From Cranoglanis bouderius (Eukaryota > Chordata > Actinopteri > Siluriformes > Cranoglanididae), in assembly GCA_023630585.1 (NCBI GenBank), contig CM042546.1, forward strand, positions 18,614,810 through 18,678,809: a DNA stretch of 64,000 bases, in the 5' to 3' direction. Position numbers and translations under genes: made by a program. The notes beneath the pieces were generated by a model. That model made no database searches, was not told the origin of the DNA, and saw nothing but the letters and a program-made list of their open reading frames with translations. Shown here in pieces: positions 24,456 to 36,312 of the stretch (positions within the stretch are counted from its first letter, which is position 1; every line of letters begins with the position of its first letter).

Positions 24456-25604
24456 TGTATGAAGTTTGTAAGGAGAAGACAAATCAAAGATAATAATATA
24501 TATAAAAATACTCAAATGTAACACTGAACTACACAAAAAAAAAGTTTAAGTGACAATAAACAATGTATTAAAGCTTGTAATTACAACTGATAACGAATAG
24601 ATCAAGAGATGCATATCTTTAGAATGCGTATTAAAGAAACTGTCAGATTTAGGCCACGCCCATGCCGGGTTTAAATACGGATACAGATACAGATATTGGC
24701 ATTGCGTGTCACCCGTGCAAACATATAGCTGTAAAATCTAATGATGAATCACTATCACCTCAAATAATCCTGTTTGTCATAAATAAATGTGATTAGACAA
24801 TAATGTAATGATTGATTTGCAGTAATTTATTATGTGAATATTATGTTTCAAGTGTTTTTGCTTCCGTAACTGCTTTTTACACATCTAATGCACCTGCTGT
24901 GTCCCTAATCGATTTTCTCTGACGCTGTAGCCTCAGGATAGTCTGCTTTACCGGCACTGACATTTCTTTTTTCTCATACTGAGAAGCAACTGCAACAGAT
25001 TATTTGATTTGGAGAACTGTACACGACCATTTTATTTCAATTTATGTCATTTTCTGGCGTGGCTCACATGATATCGCCTACTACACGTAGCCTTAAATAA
25101 AAGCTGACAATCTCGGTCATTCCTTCATTTCAGATCCAGTGTACTGAGCCAATACATACAAGAAATCATCACAGCCCATTTATTTATTGCCTCATTCTCC
25201 ATTTTTCTTCTCCGTGTCATGCGTTAGTGCTGTGTAAACTGACTTCGGATCAGCTCTTCCAGCTCACAGGCTGCGGTTTATAGATTCATTGCGTTCACTC
25301 TCCGTTAGCTTTGTGTAAATCTGCTCCTTGGGGTTTTATGTCCTGTGAGCAGGACAGCGATGCGATAAGTTATATTTCTGCCACATCCTATATGTTAGAG
25401 TCTATTACTGATCCATCTCTCTGTAATGACCTGATGTTTATATCTGTGCTGTAGTTCTAGTCAGAGTCACTTGAATGATACTTTACATTTACTGTGACCC
25501 CTCTGGCTGAAGAAGAGCAGCTTCGGGCCAAGACAACCGCACTGTGGGTGGGTTACTGTTGGAATGCATCTAAAGAAAACACTGCTGTTTCTCAAATAAT
25601 CACT
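24456..25604. other. Noncoding stretch, probable numbl intron 1
   Basis: AT-rich with no protein signature and no bounded repeat that I recognise. Confidence 0.45.

Positions 25605-25652
<48 letters not shown>
25605..25652. repeat. (CATA)n(CA)n microsatellite
   Basis: TACATACATA units lead into 16 CA units. A second CA array follows at 25766-25791. Confidence 0.95.
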
Positions 25653-25654
<2 letters not shown>

Positions 25655-25990
25655 ACTAAGAAGGAAAAAAATGAACAACTGACAACTTTCACTGCCTGAG
25701 ATTTAGTAAAGCATGTCACTGCAGTACAGGAGGGTGAATAATGACCGTAGCTCAGTTCAACAATACAAACACACACACACACACACACACATACAGCTTG
25801 TAAAATGTTAAACGCTAGAGGTTTCTCGGCATGGGAGCTGTTTGATGTCTTCAGGAGAACTCAAAGGGATGAACAGTTTCTTGCATCAGCAAATGAATTT
25901 ACAAGAAAAAGTATACTCAGCATTGTACAATCATGCTATTAGTCATGACGACCTCATTCAGAGAAGTCCCTCACAGCTCTTTTACTGGAA

Positions 25991-27044
25991 AACAGAACAG
26001 AACGGCGTTACACTCCACAGCTGAGTACGGAACGGCATTACACTACACAGCTGAGTACGGAACGGCGTTACACTACACAGCTGAGTACGGAACGGCGTTA
26101 CACTACACAGCTGAGAACGGAACGGCGTTACACTACACAGCTGAGAACGGAACGGCGTTACACTACACAGCTGAGTACGGAACGGCGTTACACTCAACAG
26201 CTGAGTACGGAACGGCGTTACACTCCACAGCTGAGTACGGAACGGCGTTACACTCCACAGCTGAGAACAGAACGGCGTTACACTCCACAGCTGAGTACAG
26301 AACGGCGTTACACTCCACAGCTGAGAACAGAACGGCGTTACACTCCACAGCTGAGTACAGAACGGCGTTACACTCCACAGCTGAGAACGTAACGGCGTTA
26401 CACTCCACAGCTGAGAACGGAACGGCGTTACACTCCACAGCTGAGAACGGAACGGCGTTACACTCCACAGCTGAGTACAGAACGGCGTTACACTACACAG
26501 CTGAGTACAGAACGGCGTTACACTACACAGCTGAGTACAGAACGGCGTTACACTACACAGCTGAGTACAGAACGGCGTTACACTCCACAGCTGAGTACAG
26601 AACGGCGTTACACTACACAGCTGAGTACGGAACGGCGTTACACTACACAGCTGAGTACGGAACGGCGTTACACTACACAGCTGAGTACGGAACAGCGTTA
26701 CACTACACAGCTGAGAACAGAACAGCGTTACACTACACAGCTGAGTACAGAACAGCGTTACACTACACAGCTGAGAACAGAACAGCGTTACACTACACAG
26801 CTGAGTACAGAACAGCGTTACACTCCACAGCTGAGAACAGAACAGCGTTACACTCCACAGCTGAGTACAGAACAGCGTTACACTCCGCAGCTGAGTACAG
26901 AACAGCGTTACACTCCGCAGCTGAGTACAGAACAGCGTTACACTCCGCAGCTGAGTACAGAACAGCGTTACACTCCGCAGCTGAGTACAGAACAGCGTTA
27001 CACTCCGCAGCTGAGTACAGAACAGCGTTACACTACACAGCTGT
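25991..27044. repeat. 30-bp minisatellite, 34 complete units
   Basis: Units run without a length change from 26011 to 27030, with partial units at both ends. The consensus is CACTACACAGCTGAG followed by TACGGAACGGCGTTA. Variable sites are few: ACAC/CCAC/CCGC, GAGT/GAGA, ACGG/ACAG and AACGG/AACAG. Variants occur in blocks, for example CCGCAG only in the last units and AACAGCG from about 26690 on. Because 30 is a multiple of three, long frames stay open on both strands; I do not regard these as genes. Confidence 0.98.
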
Positions 27045-27156
27045 GGGGGGAAACTGTTACACTGAGTCCACTAACAGGTTACCTCTCCACCTGTTTTTCT
27101 ACCACGCTTGCTATTCCATCTGTCTGTACATTGTGCTCACCATTTCTCTCCCTCAG

Positions 27157-27157
<1 letters not shown>

Positions 27158-27222
<65 letters not shown>

Positions 27223-27263
27223 CACGCCCCCAGCTCCTGGACAAAACAAATAATGAAGGAGGA

Positions 27264-27310
<47 letters not shown>
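27158..27310. repeat. (CA)n then (TG)n pair
   Basis: About 32 CA units at 27158-27221 and 22 TG units at 27266-27310, separated by 44 bases. They are complementary on one strand and could pair as a hairpin. The pair begins about 110 bases after the 30-bp minisatellite. Confidence 0.95.
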
Positions 27311-27311
<1 letters not shown>

Positions 27312-28054
27312 ACATGTGGAAAACTACAGCTTTTATATAAAAACTAAAAGACCCAAAAGGTTTCCTGAGGTTAAGGTCAGGGTGTGCATGCAGGTGAGCA
27401 TAGTGTATGCATAGCATTAATTAGCTGCAAATTAACTTTTGCAAATAAAGTTTGGTGTTTGATCTATTCGTCCCATACAGTGCTGTGAAAGAGTATTTGC
27501 CTTTGTTTTATTTTAGATTTTGTTTTCATTTCTGAAACTATTTAATATGAGATATACATAAAAACAGAAGAAATCAGCACCATATGTCCTTCCACTGATC
27601 CATCCATTTTTTCTGAATGTATTGCTCATCACTTCATGCATCAGTTTTGCAAAAAAAAAAAAAAAAAAAAATTGCCTGCCTTTTTAATTAACCAATTAGA
27701 GCCACAGTTACTACATACACTCTTCATGACACCATAATGCATAATGCAGCGTTCCATGTATGATGGTGATCGTGTCTTCAACTCCCAACGTTTGATGTTT
27801 CCCGAGTTAGTCTTGTCCAGTCCAGGCAGATATATGTTTATGTTTGCAGATCACCTGACCTTTAGCCTGCCTCACGTTTCTGTTTGGTTTGTCTGTCAGA
27901 CTGGTTTTATGAAAACCAGAAAACTGCTTAAGTTCTATAGTATTTTCATTAGTAAGAGTAGGAGAATACACAGAGCAAGAAAAACAAAAAAAGAGAGAAA
28001 TAGACACATGAGGAAGGCTTATGTAAGCATGAGACCTCCATGCAAAAGTGAGAG

Positions 28055-28130
28055 AGTGAGAGAGACTGAAAGAGATACAGAGAGAGAGAAAAAGAGAGAG
28101 AGAGAGAGCGAGAGAGAGAGAGAGGGGATG
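28055..28130. repeat. GA-rich simple repeat
   Basis: Imperfect GAGA and GAAAGA units over about 75 bases. It keeps frames open on both strands but has no protein signature. Confidence 0.85.
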
Positions 28131-28880
28131 AAGCTCAGCACAGCATCCGATTCTAAATAAGGAGCCTGACTCAGATAGCTTGATATAAACAACCGGGATA
28201 ACTCTTGGATAGCCATATCCATTTCTATCCACTCTTTATATTAAGAGTGCTGGTAAAGCCAAGAGTTCTACTGACAGATCAGCCATTCAGTACATCTCAC
28301 CGGTACCATACATTTATGTGGCCTCCCATATAATCAGTGCTGCGGTGTTTAGGGAGACAAAGTGCACATTCGCATTAACAGCAGCTCTGTGGATGAAGGG
28401 GGTAATGGTGGCTTTTCAGCAGTATGACAGGAAGAGAGTTACACTTTAACTCTGAGCTTTAACCTCCCCCGCTGAGCCTTAAATCGGTAATAAGAAGAAA
28501 AGAGATAGAAAATGACGCTGTCTGTTGATTCGAAGTTCGAAGTCAGCCGGCTCCAAACTGCGCTATTGTTTCTGAGCTAGCCAAAACATTCGATGTGTAG
28601 AAATAGATAGGCACCCAGTTTCCAGAGCTCCCCAAGTACCCCTCGCTGCAGAACAAAAAGTCCATGAGTCAGATCTGATCCAGCGCTTCGTATCTGGGTG
28701 GAGTCGAGCCAAATGTCCAGGGAGTAGAGACAACTTGGTGTGTTTAAGGCTGGAGAAGTGTGTTTAATGTGTTGTTTCGTGCTGTACAGTGTTGTGGAGG
28801 TTAGGATTTAGGGGTTCCAGATCCAGCTCCACCCCCTGGATTTTGGTTCTGCAGCAAGGACCATCTCAAGCTTTCCAGAC

Positions 28881-28883
<3 letters not shown>

Positions 28884-28934
<51 letters not shown>
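28884..28934. repeat. (CA)25 microsatellite
   Basis: Pure CA repeat of about 50 bases. Confidence 0.97.
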
Positions 28935-28936
<2 letters not shown>

Positions 28937-29639
28937 CATATGCAGACAAAAACAAGCCTTTCTATTTACGCTTCTGCTCCCAACAAACAAAATGGAGTCG
29001 CTCAAAATATCTGCCGTGCCATGACGACCCTGTGCTACTAGCATTAGCTGTAAAAGAAGCACCATCGTTGGATTTCTTCCCTCATGAGTGTGTGTGATCG
29101 AGGTGTAGTTAGCGTGGGGGTTGGGGATACGGGGGTATTTTTAGGTTGTTAACATAACAACTAAAGCACAGCTGATTATATACAATATAAATTACAGACC
29201 AGGGGTTTACAGAAGGAGGAGAAAAAGAAGTGTAGATCTGGTTCTATGAAGTAAGATATTATTTCCCTCTATTATTAGCATGGTATTGGGATCATTTTCA
29301 GTGGAACTGTAATAAAGATATTTTTCCATGCGTATTAACTTTAATAATATGGCTAGATTAATGGTAGATCATGACTTTAATAATTGTGTGACAAATTCTA
29401 AATACCACCTCCACTTCTACTCTCCACCATCCACCCAATATCTACAAATCACATGGTGATGTAGCTTGGCAAATTTACCATTACCCCCCCCCACCCCCCC
29501 CCACACACACACACACCCCACCTTTGAAATTAATCCCGACACCAGTGGTGTATGCATACAGTATGTCGCTCACTCGCAAAAAACATGAGTGCAGCTTTAT
29601 TTTTGAGAATTGCCGTCTCATAATTTCTGCCAGTAATGT

Positions 29640-29643
<4 letters not shown>

Positions 29644-29709
<66 letters not shown>
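29644..29709. repeat. (GT)32 microsatellite
   Basis: Pure GT repeat. A C-rich run followed by CA units lies nearby at 29484-29519. Confidence 0.97.
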
Positions 29710-29710
<1 letters not shown>

Positions 29711-30085
29711 GGAAAGGTCATGGCTGGAAGCAGTGATACAGAGAGACAGCTGAGTCAGAGGATGGGAAACACATGAGGGTTTGAATGTTCAAAACAGGCA
29801 CTCGAGCAGAGACACAGCTTGTTCTCAGTTCAGAATCAGCTCTCCACAATCAAATCTCCCCGTGCACTATTAATGCTTAGTAAGAAAGATTTCTGATGCT
29901 ATACACACACTCAGAAAAAAAGGGGTACTACACTGTAATTGTCCTTGTCACTCATGCGTACACTCTCTGTGCCTTTAGTATGTATGTTTTACCTGGAAAC
30001 ATGCATGAAGTGAACCTTTAACGCACTTATATACGTTTCCAGGTGAAACATAAGTATTAAAGATATATATCCATATAAATATATA

Positions 30086-30172
30086 CAGTACTGTGCAAAA
30101 GTTTTAGGCACATGAAAAGAAATGCTGTAGAGCAAAAGATGCCTTCAAAATAATGAAATGAAATGTTTCTAC

Positions 30173-30207
<35 letters not shown>

Positions 30208-30360
30208 GATAACAGTAAACAACCCTAACCCAAGTCAATATTTGACTCAGTCTGTCAATACAATTTGGGTATCTACAGGACTCCACACAGCTTGTGAGAC
30301 ACACTATAAAATGAAAAATATACATTAAAGGATGTTGTGAAGCGCTGGAAGGGAACACAC
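30086..30360. mobile_element. Truncated Tc1-type MITE, same family as 14.8 kb
   Basis: TA at 30084-30085 precedes CAGTACTGTGCAAAAGTTTT and the family's left 90 bases. A 29-base A tract follows, and then the sequence departs from the family. The right terminus is absent. Confidence 0.75.
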
Positions 30361-31236
30361 CACTAAAAAGTAATCATAACATTTATTTTAAATGGCGTAT
30401 TTTATTCATATTAGTAAGATGTAGATCACTATGCAATTTCTCATTCAGACCATAATACAATGCAATTTAATGCAAAAAAATAAATAAAAAAATGTGACAC
30501 TACTATGAGCTGTTCATCACACACTTAAGTCTGAACAGAATTTTTTTTTAGTATTTTTTAAATTAGGGGCATACTCGTGGTCACCAAATGGGCAGGACGA
30601 AACAATTTCCTATCCTCCCTCACACTATTTGCTGATGCAAAATCAATGTTAATCAGTTAAACTGACAAATCAAGGATACCAAGTCCAGCTTCAGGTTACT
30701 TATTTAAAGAACAAAATAAAAACTGGAACTGACAGCTTCTATATTCGCTCCACAGCTTTGCCTAGAGAATATTAAACATTAATCAGTGCCACCTTGAACA
30801 AACTTAATAACTTATGTTCACCCTGCTATAATCGACCATGTACCGCTACAGAAAAGCAGCAAATAAATCCTGTGCCTCTGTTTGTGTGGCTCCTTCCTGA
30901 ATTGATCACTCACCTCCCCTCCCTTGCCTCATCCATGTCACTGCTGAAACTCATCCCAGATAGACAAATGGATGAACTGACATAACAGAAAGAGTGGACG
31001 AGGAGCTGGAGGTGAAAACGATGGCTGCAACTCCACTACTCGTTCAAAAAAAAAAAAATGATGGAACGTGGCCGCACCTCTTCTGGAGGGATTAACTTTG
31101 AGGAGGCGACAAAGACACACGTGTTGTTCCTCCCCATCAGCACATGCGTCCTCGCCCACACGCCTCAGGAGAACGGATCAACGGCTCGTTTCTTCATAAC
31201 ACGTATGTGTTAAGAGCCCGTGTGTGTGTGAACAGG

Positions 31237-31243
31237 ACAGAGA

Positions 31244-31285
<42 letters not shown>
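31237..31285. repeat. (GA)n microsatellite
   Basis: GA repeat with one GGGAG interruption. Confidence 0.95.
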
Positions 31286-31289
<4 letters not shown>

Positions 31290-31679
31290 ATGAGGGAGGA
31301 GTGTGTAGGTGATAAGGCTGGGGACAGTAATGACACACTTCTCGGCACACTGTGGCGCAGGGTGTCTGCGTTGTTATCTCTTCCTTTCACTCCCTGGGCA
31401 GTACCCAGCTCTGAATCTGTTAGCTGCTTTTACTGGCAAAGCACTAAGCTGCACAGTCTTACAGTCCCTCTGTTTCCTTTAGCGCAGCTGCAGTAGCACA
31501 CTCATAAATGCTACACACGCCATGGATGATGGATGAAATAAGCAATTCCGACTGAGGTTTTAATGGATAACTGTTCCTTGGCACACTTTGCAATGCAACG
31601 AACAGCAAACAAAACATTTTCACCTAGTGTCAGAGCAGCCTGATAATATGTATTGCTAATGCATCCAACCATAAGCCTA

Positions 31680-32280
31680 TTAATCTTCATGCAGGTTCAG
31701 CAACTGCTTTATCCTGGGTTGTTCAGGGTTGGGGTGGATCAAGAGCCTATCCCAAGAATGCTGGATACGTGACGGATGGGATGCCATCCCATTGCATAGG
31801 ACCTATCCTGGGAACACTGGGAGTGAGGCAGGAATACACCCTGTATGAGATGCCATTCCACTGCATAGGACCTATCCTGGGAGAACTAGGAGTGAGTAGG
31901 AATACACTTTGGATGGGACACCAGTCCATTGCAGAGGACCTATCCTAGGAAAGCTGAGAGTGAAACAAGAATACACCCTGGGTGAGATGCCGTCCTATTG
32001 TAGAGGACCTATCCCAAGAACACTGGGCGTGAAGTGGGAATACGCCTTGGATGGGATGCAGGTCCATTCTAGAGCACCACAACTGTACACTCATTCACAC
32101 CTATTGACAATTTAACAAAGCCAATCCACCTACTGGCATGGGATGTGGGTGGAAACCGGAGAACCCAGAGGAGACCCACACTGGGAGAACAAGAAAACTC
32201 CACACCTGAGCTGAGGGCTGAACCATGTACCTTGGAGCTGTGAGGCACAAACACTATCCACTGCACCGCAATGGTAGAGT
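31680..32280 (-). repeat. tRNA-headed SINE-like repeat with an amplified 69-bp module
   Basis: On the minus strand it begins GCGGTGCAGTGGATAGTG and GGTTCAGCCCTCAGC (A-box-like and B-box-like). It passes through GGGTTCTCCGGTTTCCACCC and ends with CAGGATAAAGCAGTTGC. The segment that other copies carry once is present about five times in tandem at 31743-32074. Confidence 0.75.
31743..32074. repeat. Five tandem 69-bp units inside a SINE-like repeat
   Basis: Units start GAGCCTATCC or GACCTATCC at about 31743, 31798, 31867, 31935 and 32004 and contain variants of GGAATACACCCTGGATGGGA. Divergence between units is high, so the amplification is old. Confidence 0.8.
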
Positions 32281-33027
32281 TATATAACTGAAATCCTTAC
32301 AATCCATCCTGCTAACGCATAAATGTTTTCCAAATAATTTAATTGACGGCTCTTTGTTTTCATTATGAATCTACTTGGGAAAATATTCACTTTAATCTTT
32401 GGGATTAAGACTTAGAATTTAAGCATCTAGTAAAGAACTGTATGCGAACATGTTCATATAAATTATGATGAAGCATGCTGGGAGGAGGATCACCTTGTCT
32501 TGCTAATTGAAACGCGTCCAGACGAACTGGTGTAGGCAGCGGATTGATCGCGTTCCGTCCCAGTTTCTCCTGACCCAAATGCGAGCCCACCAGCAGAGAT
32601 GGTTCATTGTGTTCATATGGACACTTAACCAGACTTGCTGTGTCCTCGATACCACATCGCCCAAAGTCATTGAGCAGATGGGACTTCGATACATACACAC
32701 ACACAACATACGGCGCACACACACACACACACACACACTGACAGGTCTTTTAGTTTGCTAAAAATCACTGCCAGTTTTTTCTTTATTTTTTTTTTGCTGT
32801 GACAGGTCCAGAGAAGAATGAACTACAACACAATTACAGCAGTGAAAGCACATGAAAGGTTTGACATTATTCCAAAGTACAGGGATGGTCAACAGCTGGT
32901 CTAGATTAAACTGTGAAAAAAATGGGTTGTGGATATGCGATTTCTTTAAAAAAAAAAAAAAAAAAAACCTTGCTATGTGATGTCATTTCCTCTAAAGCCT
33001 CATAAATTACAAGTAAATGCTTGCATT

Positions 33028-33722
33028 TGTTACGACACGTGGTGTGTAGTAGGACAAGGGAGTCAGGATGCATGCGCAGGGGAAACGCCACTTTATTCGG
33101 AACAGGAAGTTCAAAAATAAAGGAACACACAAAAAACCATCAAACATAATCCATGAACAAAAAGGGTAACAATAATCCAAAATGATAGTGTACTTAGCCG
33201 AAGAGGCAGTAATCCAAAAAGGCAGTCATCCAAAAAACACAGTAATCCAAAAGGCAGTAATCCAAAAAGCACAGGGAAAAACACGCGAAGCAAGGAGGTA
33301 GTTTGAAAACCATGAACAAAAGGCTACGGAAAATGTCTAAGTTAAGTTTTAACTAAGGTAAGGTTAAACTAATACTCCCCCCGAAGCGGAAACGGAGCGG
33401 CGTATTTAAACACACACAATCAAATGCACAATAAATGACACCTGAAACTCATGATCAAATGAAATGAACAAGAACCAGTGAGAAATAAGGAGGCGGAGAC
33501 ATGACACAAACCAAACATTAGCACATGGCAAAACACAGGAGGCGGAGACATGACGTGAACTTGAAAACAAAAACACACATGGCAGACGTAAACAAAACGT
33601 GAGTCTTTGAATGACAGTCCAGAGGGTTTTTATGAATAGTGCTGGAATGCGCTCAGTGGAATGCGGAAGTATGCTACTCGCTAGCTTCGTAGCGAGAGAG
33701 AGGGAGAGGGAACCTAACAGCA
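33028..33722. repeat. Unclassified interspersed repeat, retroelement-like
   Basis: The left edge is TGTTACGACACGTGG and the right edge, inverted, is TGTTAGGTTCCCTCTCC. Inside there is a short tandem of AATCCAAAAAGGCAGT-type units at 33170-33270 and a 50-base-apart direct repeat GGAGGCGGAGACATGAC (near 33490 and 33539). No reading frame is seen. The ends are tentative. Confidence 0.4.
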
Positions 33723-34335
33723 TTATGGGCTGGACCGTGATGGGACCAGGCCATTTTCAAAATAAAACTTAATACTCCCATCTAAACCCTACACTAGAGG
33801 CTGCTACAGTTTCTGGTTAGGTTGCCAAGCTGTGGGTATTTATACGGGGAAATTTGCTTAAACACATTCAAATTTTAAGACACAGTTGGAGCACCATTTG
33901 TGTCTATTGGAAATAAGGAGGGAGGTGACCTACATTTAAGACATTGTACAGCAAAAAAAACAAGGAAAACATGCAACACATCACATGAGTCTTTTAGCTA
34001 CGGTTACAGTCCTGATTGAGCTCCAATCGATGCTCTCTTGTCTCCAGGAGCCAGGGGGACTATGTTTAGAAAAGTAAACAACTAATAAAATATATATACA
34101 GTATATATACAAAATCAAATCTAGTATTTATATCACAATGAACTTGTGCTGTTTCTTGTAAGAAAGCTAAAACGTAGATATATAAGAAACAGTACAGGCA
34201 AGATTAGGAACTGGACCTTAGAATTATAAGGTTCTATCTGACTAACTCTAGGATTTTAAGATTGAGGTTGTGGCCCTCAATAAATACAAAACAGACATGA
34301 CTTATACTTTAAGTGGAACCTTTATACTGTATATA

Positions 34336-34900
34336 CCAACTACTTTAATAGGAAAACCTGTAACCCTGCACATTAATGCAGTTAGCCAATCATGTGGCAG
34401 CAGTATAATGCATAAAATCATGCAGATGCAGGTCAAGAGCTTCAGGTAATGTTCACATAAACATCAAAATGGGGGGAAACGTGATCTCACTGACTTGCCA
34501 GTGGTGCCAGACGGGCTGGTTGGAGTATTTCGGAATTTTCACACACCGCAGTCTCTACACAGAATTTACACAGAATAGAGTGGGGGGGGGACATTCAGTG
34601 AGCGGCAGTTAATGTGGGTGTTGATGTTAACGCCTTGTTGATGAGAGAGGTCAGAGGAGAATGGCCAGACTGGTTCAAGCTAACAGGAAGGCGATGTTAA
34701 TGGAAATAACCACTCTTTACAACCGTGATGAGCAGAAAAGCATCTCCTAATGAACAAGACATCGAACTTTGAAGCAGATGTGCTACAACAGCAGAAGAGC
34801 ACATTGGGGCCACTCATGTCAGCCAAGAACAGAAATCTGAGGACACAGGCTCACCTGAACTGAACAGCTGAAGACTGGAAAAAGAAGAGGTGATGTTTTA
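34336..34900 (+). mobile_element. Tc1-like relic, same family as the element at 50.1 kb
   Basis: The stretch shares the end and subterminal sequence (AATAGGAAAACCTGTA, GTGGCAGCAGTATAATGCAT, AAATCATGCAGATGCAGGTC) and later segments with the 50.1-kb element, in the opposite orientation. Its frame is broken throughout. A second, different Tc1 relic begins about 40 bases to the right. Confidence 0.7.
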
Positions 34901-34937
34901 CATTTTGTCCAATTTTAGAAAAATGGAAAAGGAAGTG

Positions 34938-35900
34938 TCACAGTCAGCTCCAGAACAATTGGCACAACTGGTATATAAAGGTTAAAAAAAAAATTTTTTT
35001 TTAAAAAAGGTTATGAAATTATGGCAGAATTTTTTAAACAAAACCACATGTATAAATTATTGGGACCCCAAGAATTTTTTATAAACCAAATGTAACTGAA
35101 GCATCTTTTACGTTTTAACGTTCACCTGAGTGTTTAGTTAAGTGGTCTTAAGTGGTCACCCATGACTTCCTGTTTCACTGGGGTATAAATATGAGGCCGA
35201 AAGCCAAATTCTCATCATCAAAATGTGGAAGATTTGAGAATACACACACAAAATGAGACAAAGGTTTGTTGACTTTCATACATCAGTTTAAAGGCTATTA
35301 ATGAAAATGCAGTGTTTTTTGTTTCCTCATGCACAGTGAGGAGGATGGTTAGGCAAAAGAGTTCTACAAGGATCACAGAAATGTTAGCATTTTGGGGTCA
35401 CCAAGTGTCTAAATTACACGCCACCTCGACAGCAACAAACTATTTTAAAAGATGTGCTGTAGAAGAGCGGATTTTCTGTAATCTAACTGCAAATGTAAAT
35501 GCCCGGAGTTAAGCAGAGGCCACTGGAACTTTGACTGGAACTTTGTTCTATGTTTAGATGAGACAAAAACAGAGCTTTTTGGCAACAAACACAAAAACAG
35601 TTTGACATAAAAAGAAGGACAAGAACTGTTATACAGAAAAGAACTGAACCCTCACTGTTAAATATGACATCAGGTCTGTGATGCTGTGGTGCTGTTTTTA
35701 ATCCAAAGATCTTGGGAACCTTGTAAGGATAGATGGTATCAGAGACTCCACAAAGAACCAGGAGATTCTAAATGAAGATCTGGCTATCTCTGCAAGGAGG
35801 CTACAGATATGTTGTGGTTGATATGGCCTTCCCAAACCCCTGGCCAAAATGTTCTTGCAGCCACAGTTATGTAAGGAATAACACATAACGAACCCTGTTG
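34938..35900 (+). mobile_element. Decayed Tc1-like transposon with readable transposase fragments
   Basis: The left end CAGTCAGCTCCAGAACAATT matches the ends of the MITE at 0.70-1.07 kb. Further in, the plus strand gives broken transposase: DETKTELFGNKHKNSLT near 35570, SVMLW near 35680, and LVRIDGIRD then NQEILNEDLAISARRLQ at 35720-35810. Several stops and frameshifts make it nonfunctional. The right end is not identifiable. Confidence 0.7.
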
Positions 35901-36039
35901 TTATAACGAAAATAATAGAACCAAGTAATATAACGGCAAAGTGATTTGCTAACAATTGGCAAAACAACGCAGCTTGTCATGTTACCAAACAATGGAAAAC
36001 GTTCACTTCTCTTTCCTGATGACTTTCCAGTGTCAGGAA

Positions 36040-36312
36040 ACTTACTGACAGTTACAGAAGCTCTGACACCCTTTCCATAAACGTCTCCTAACAGAAAACG
36101 TCACAACATCAGCACTTGTATGCTTTTAGGGTTTATTTTTTAAAATCTGTTTATTACTAACCTTAAATTATGTAGCGTGTCTGCCATATAAGCCCTTATG
36201 TTTGAGCTGTTACTATAGGAACGATAACACTTGAGATCATTAATATAAACATTTCATTTATTTTAATGTGCACCTTCTGATTCGAGAATTCAACTGCGCT
36301 GTGGTATAAACC
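36040..36312. repeat. Dispersed repeat family A, copy 4
   Basis: It ends TCTGATTCGAGAATTCAACT then GCGCTGTGGTAT, with a GAGCTGTTACTATAGGAACG core. The boundary on the left is approximate. Confidence 0.5.

Larger units (their letters stand above)
27311..30085. other. Noncoding stretch rich in simple repeats
   Basis: Contains an A run at 27652-27671, the GA-rich repeat at 28.1 kb, and the CA and GT arrays. No gene is seen. Confidence 0.5.

Noticed and set aside
25991..27044. CRISPR-like array
   Set aside because: The units are contiguous with no unique spacers, and the context is vertebrate.
25933..27414. 493-codon open frame on the plus strand, and matching frames on the minus strand
   Set aside because: It is produced by the 30-bp tandem repeat and the CA/GT arrays. 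A 30-base unit cannot shift frame, and several frames on both strands stay open. No start context, splice sites or protein family support it.
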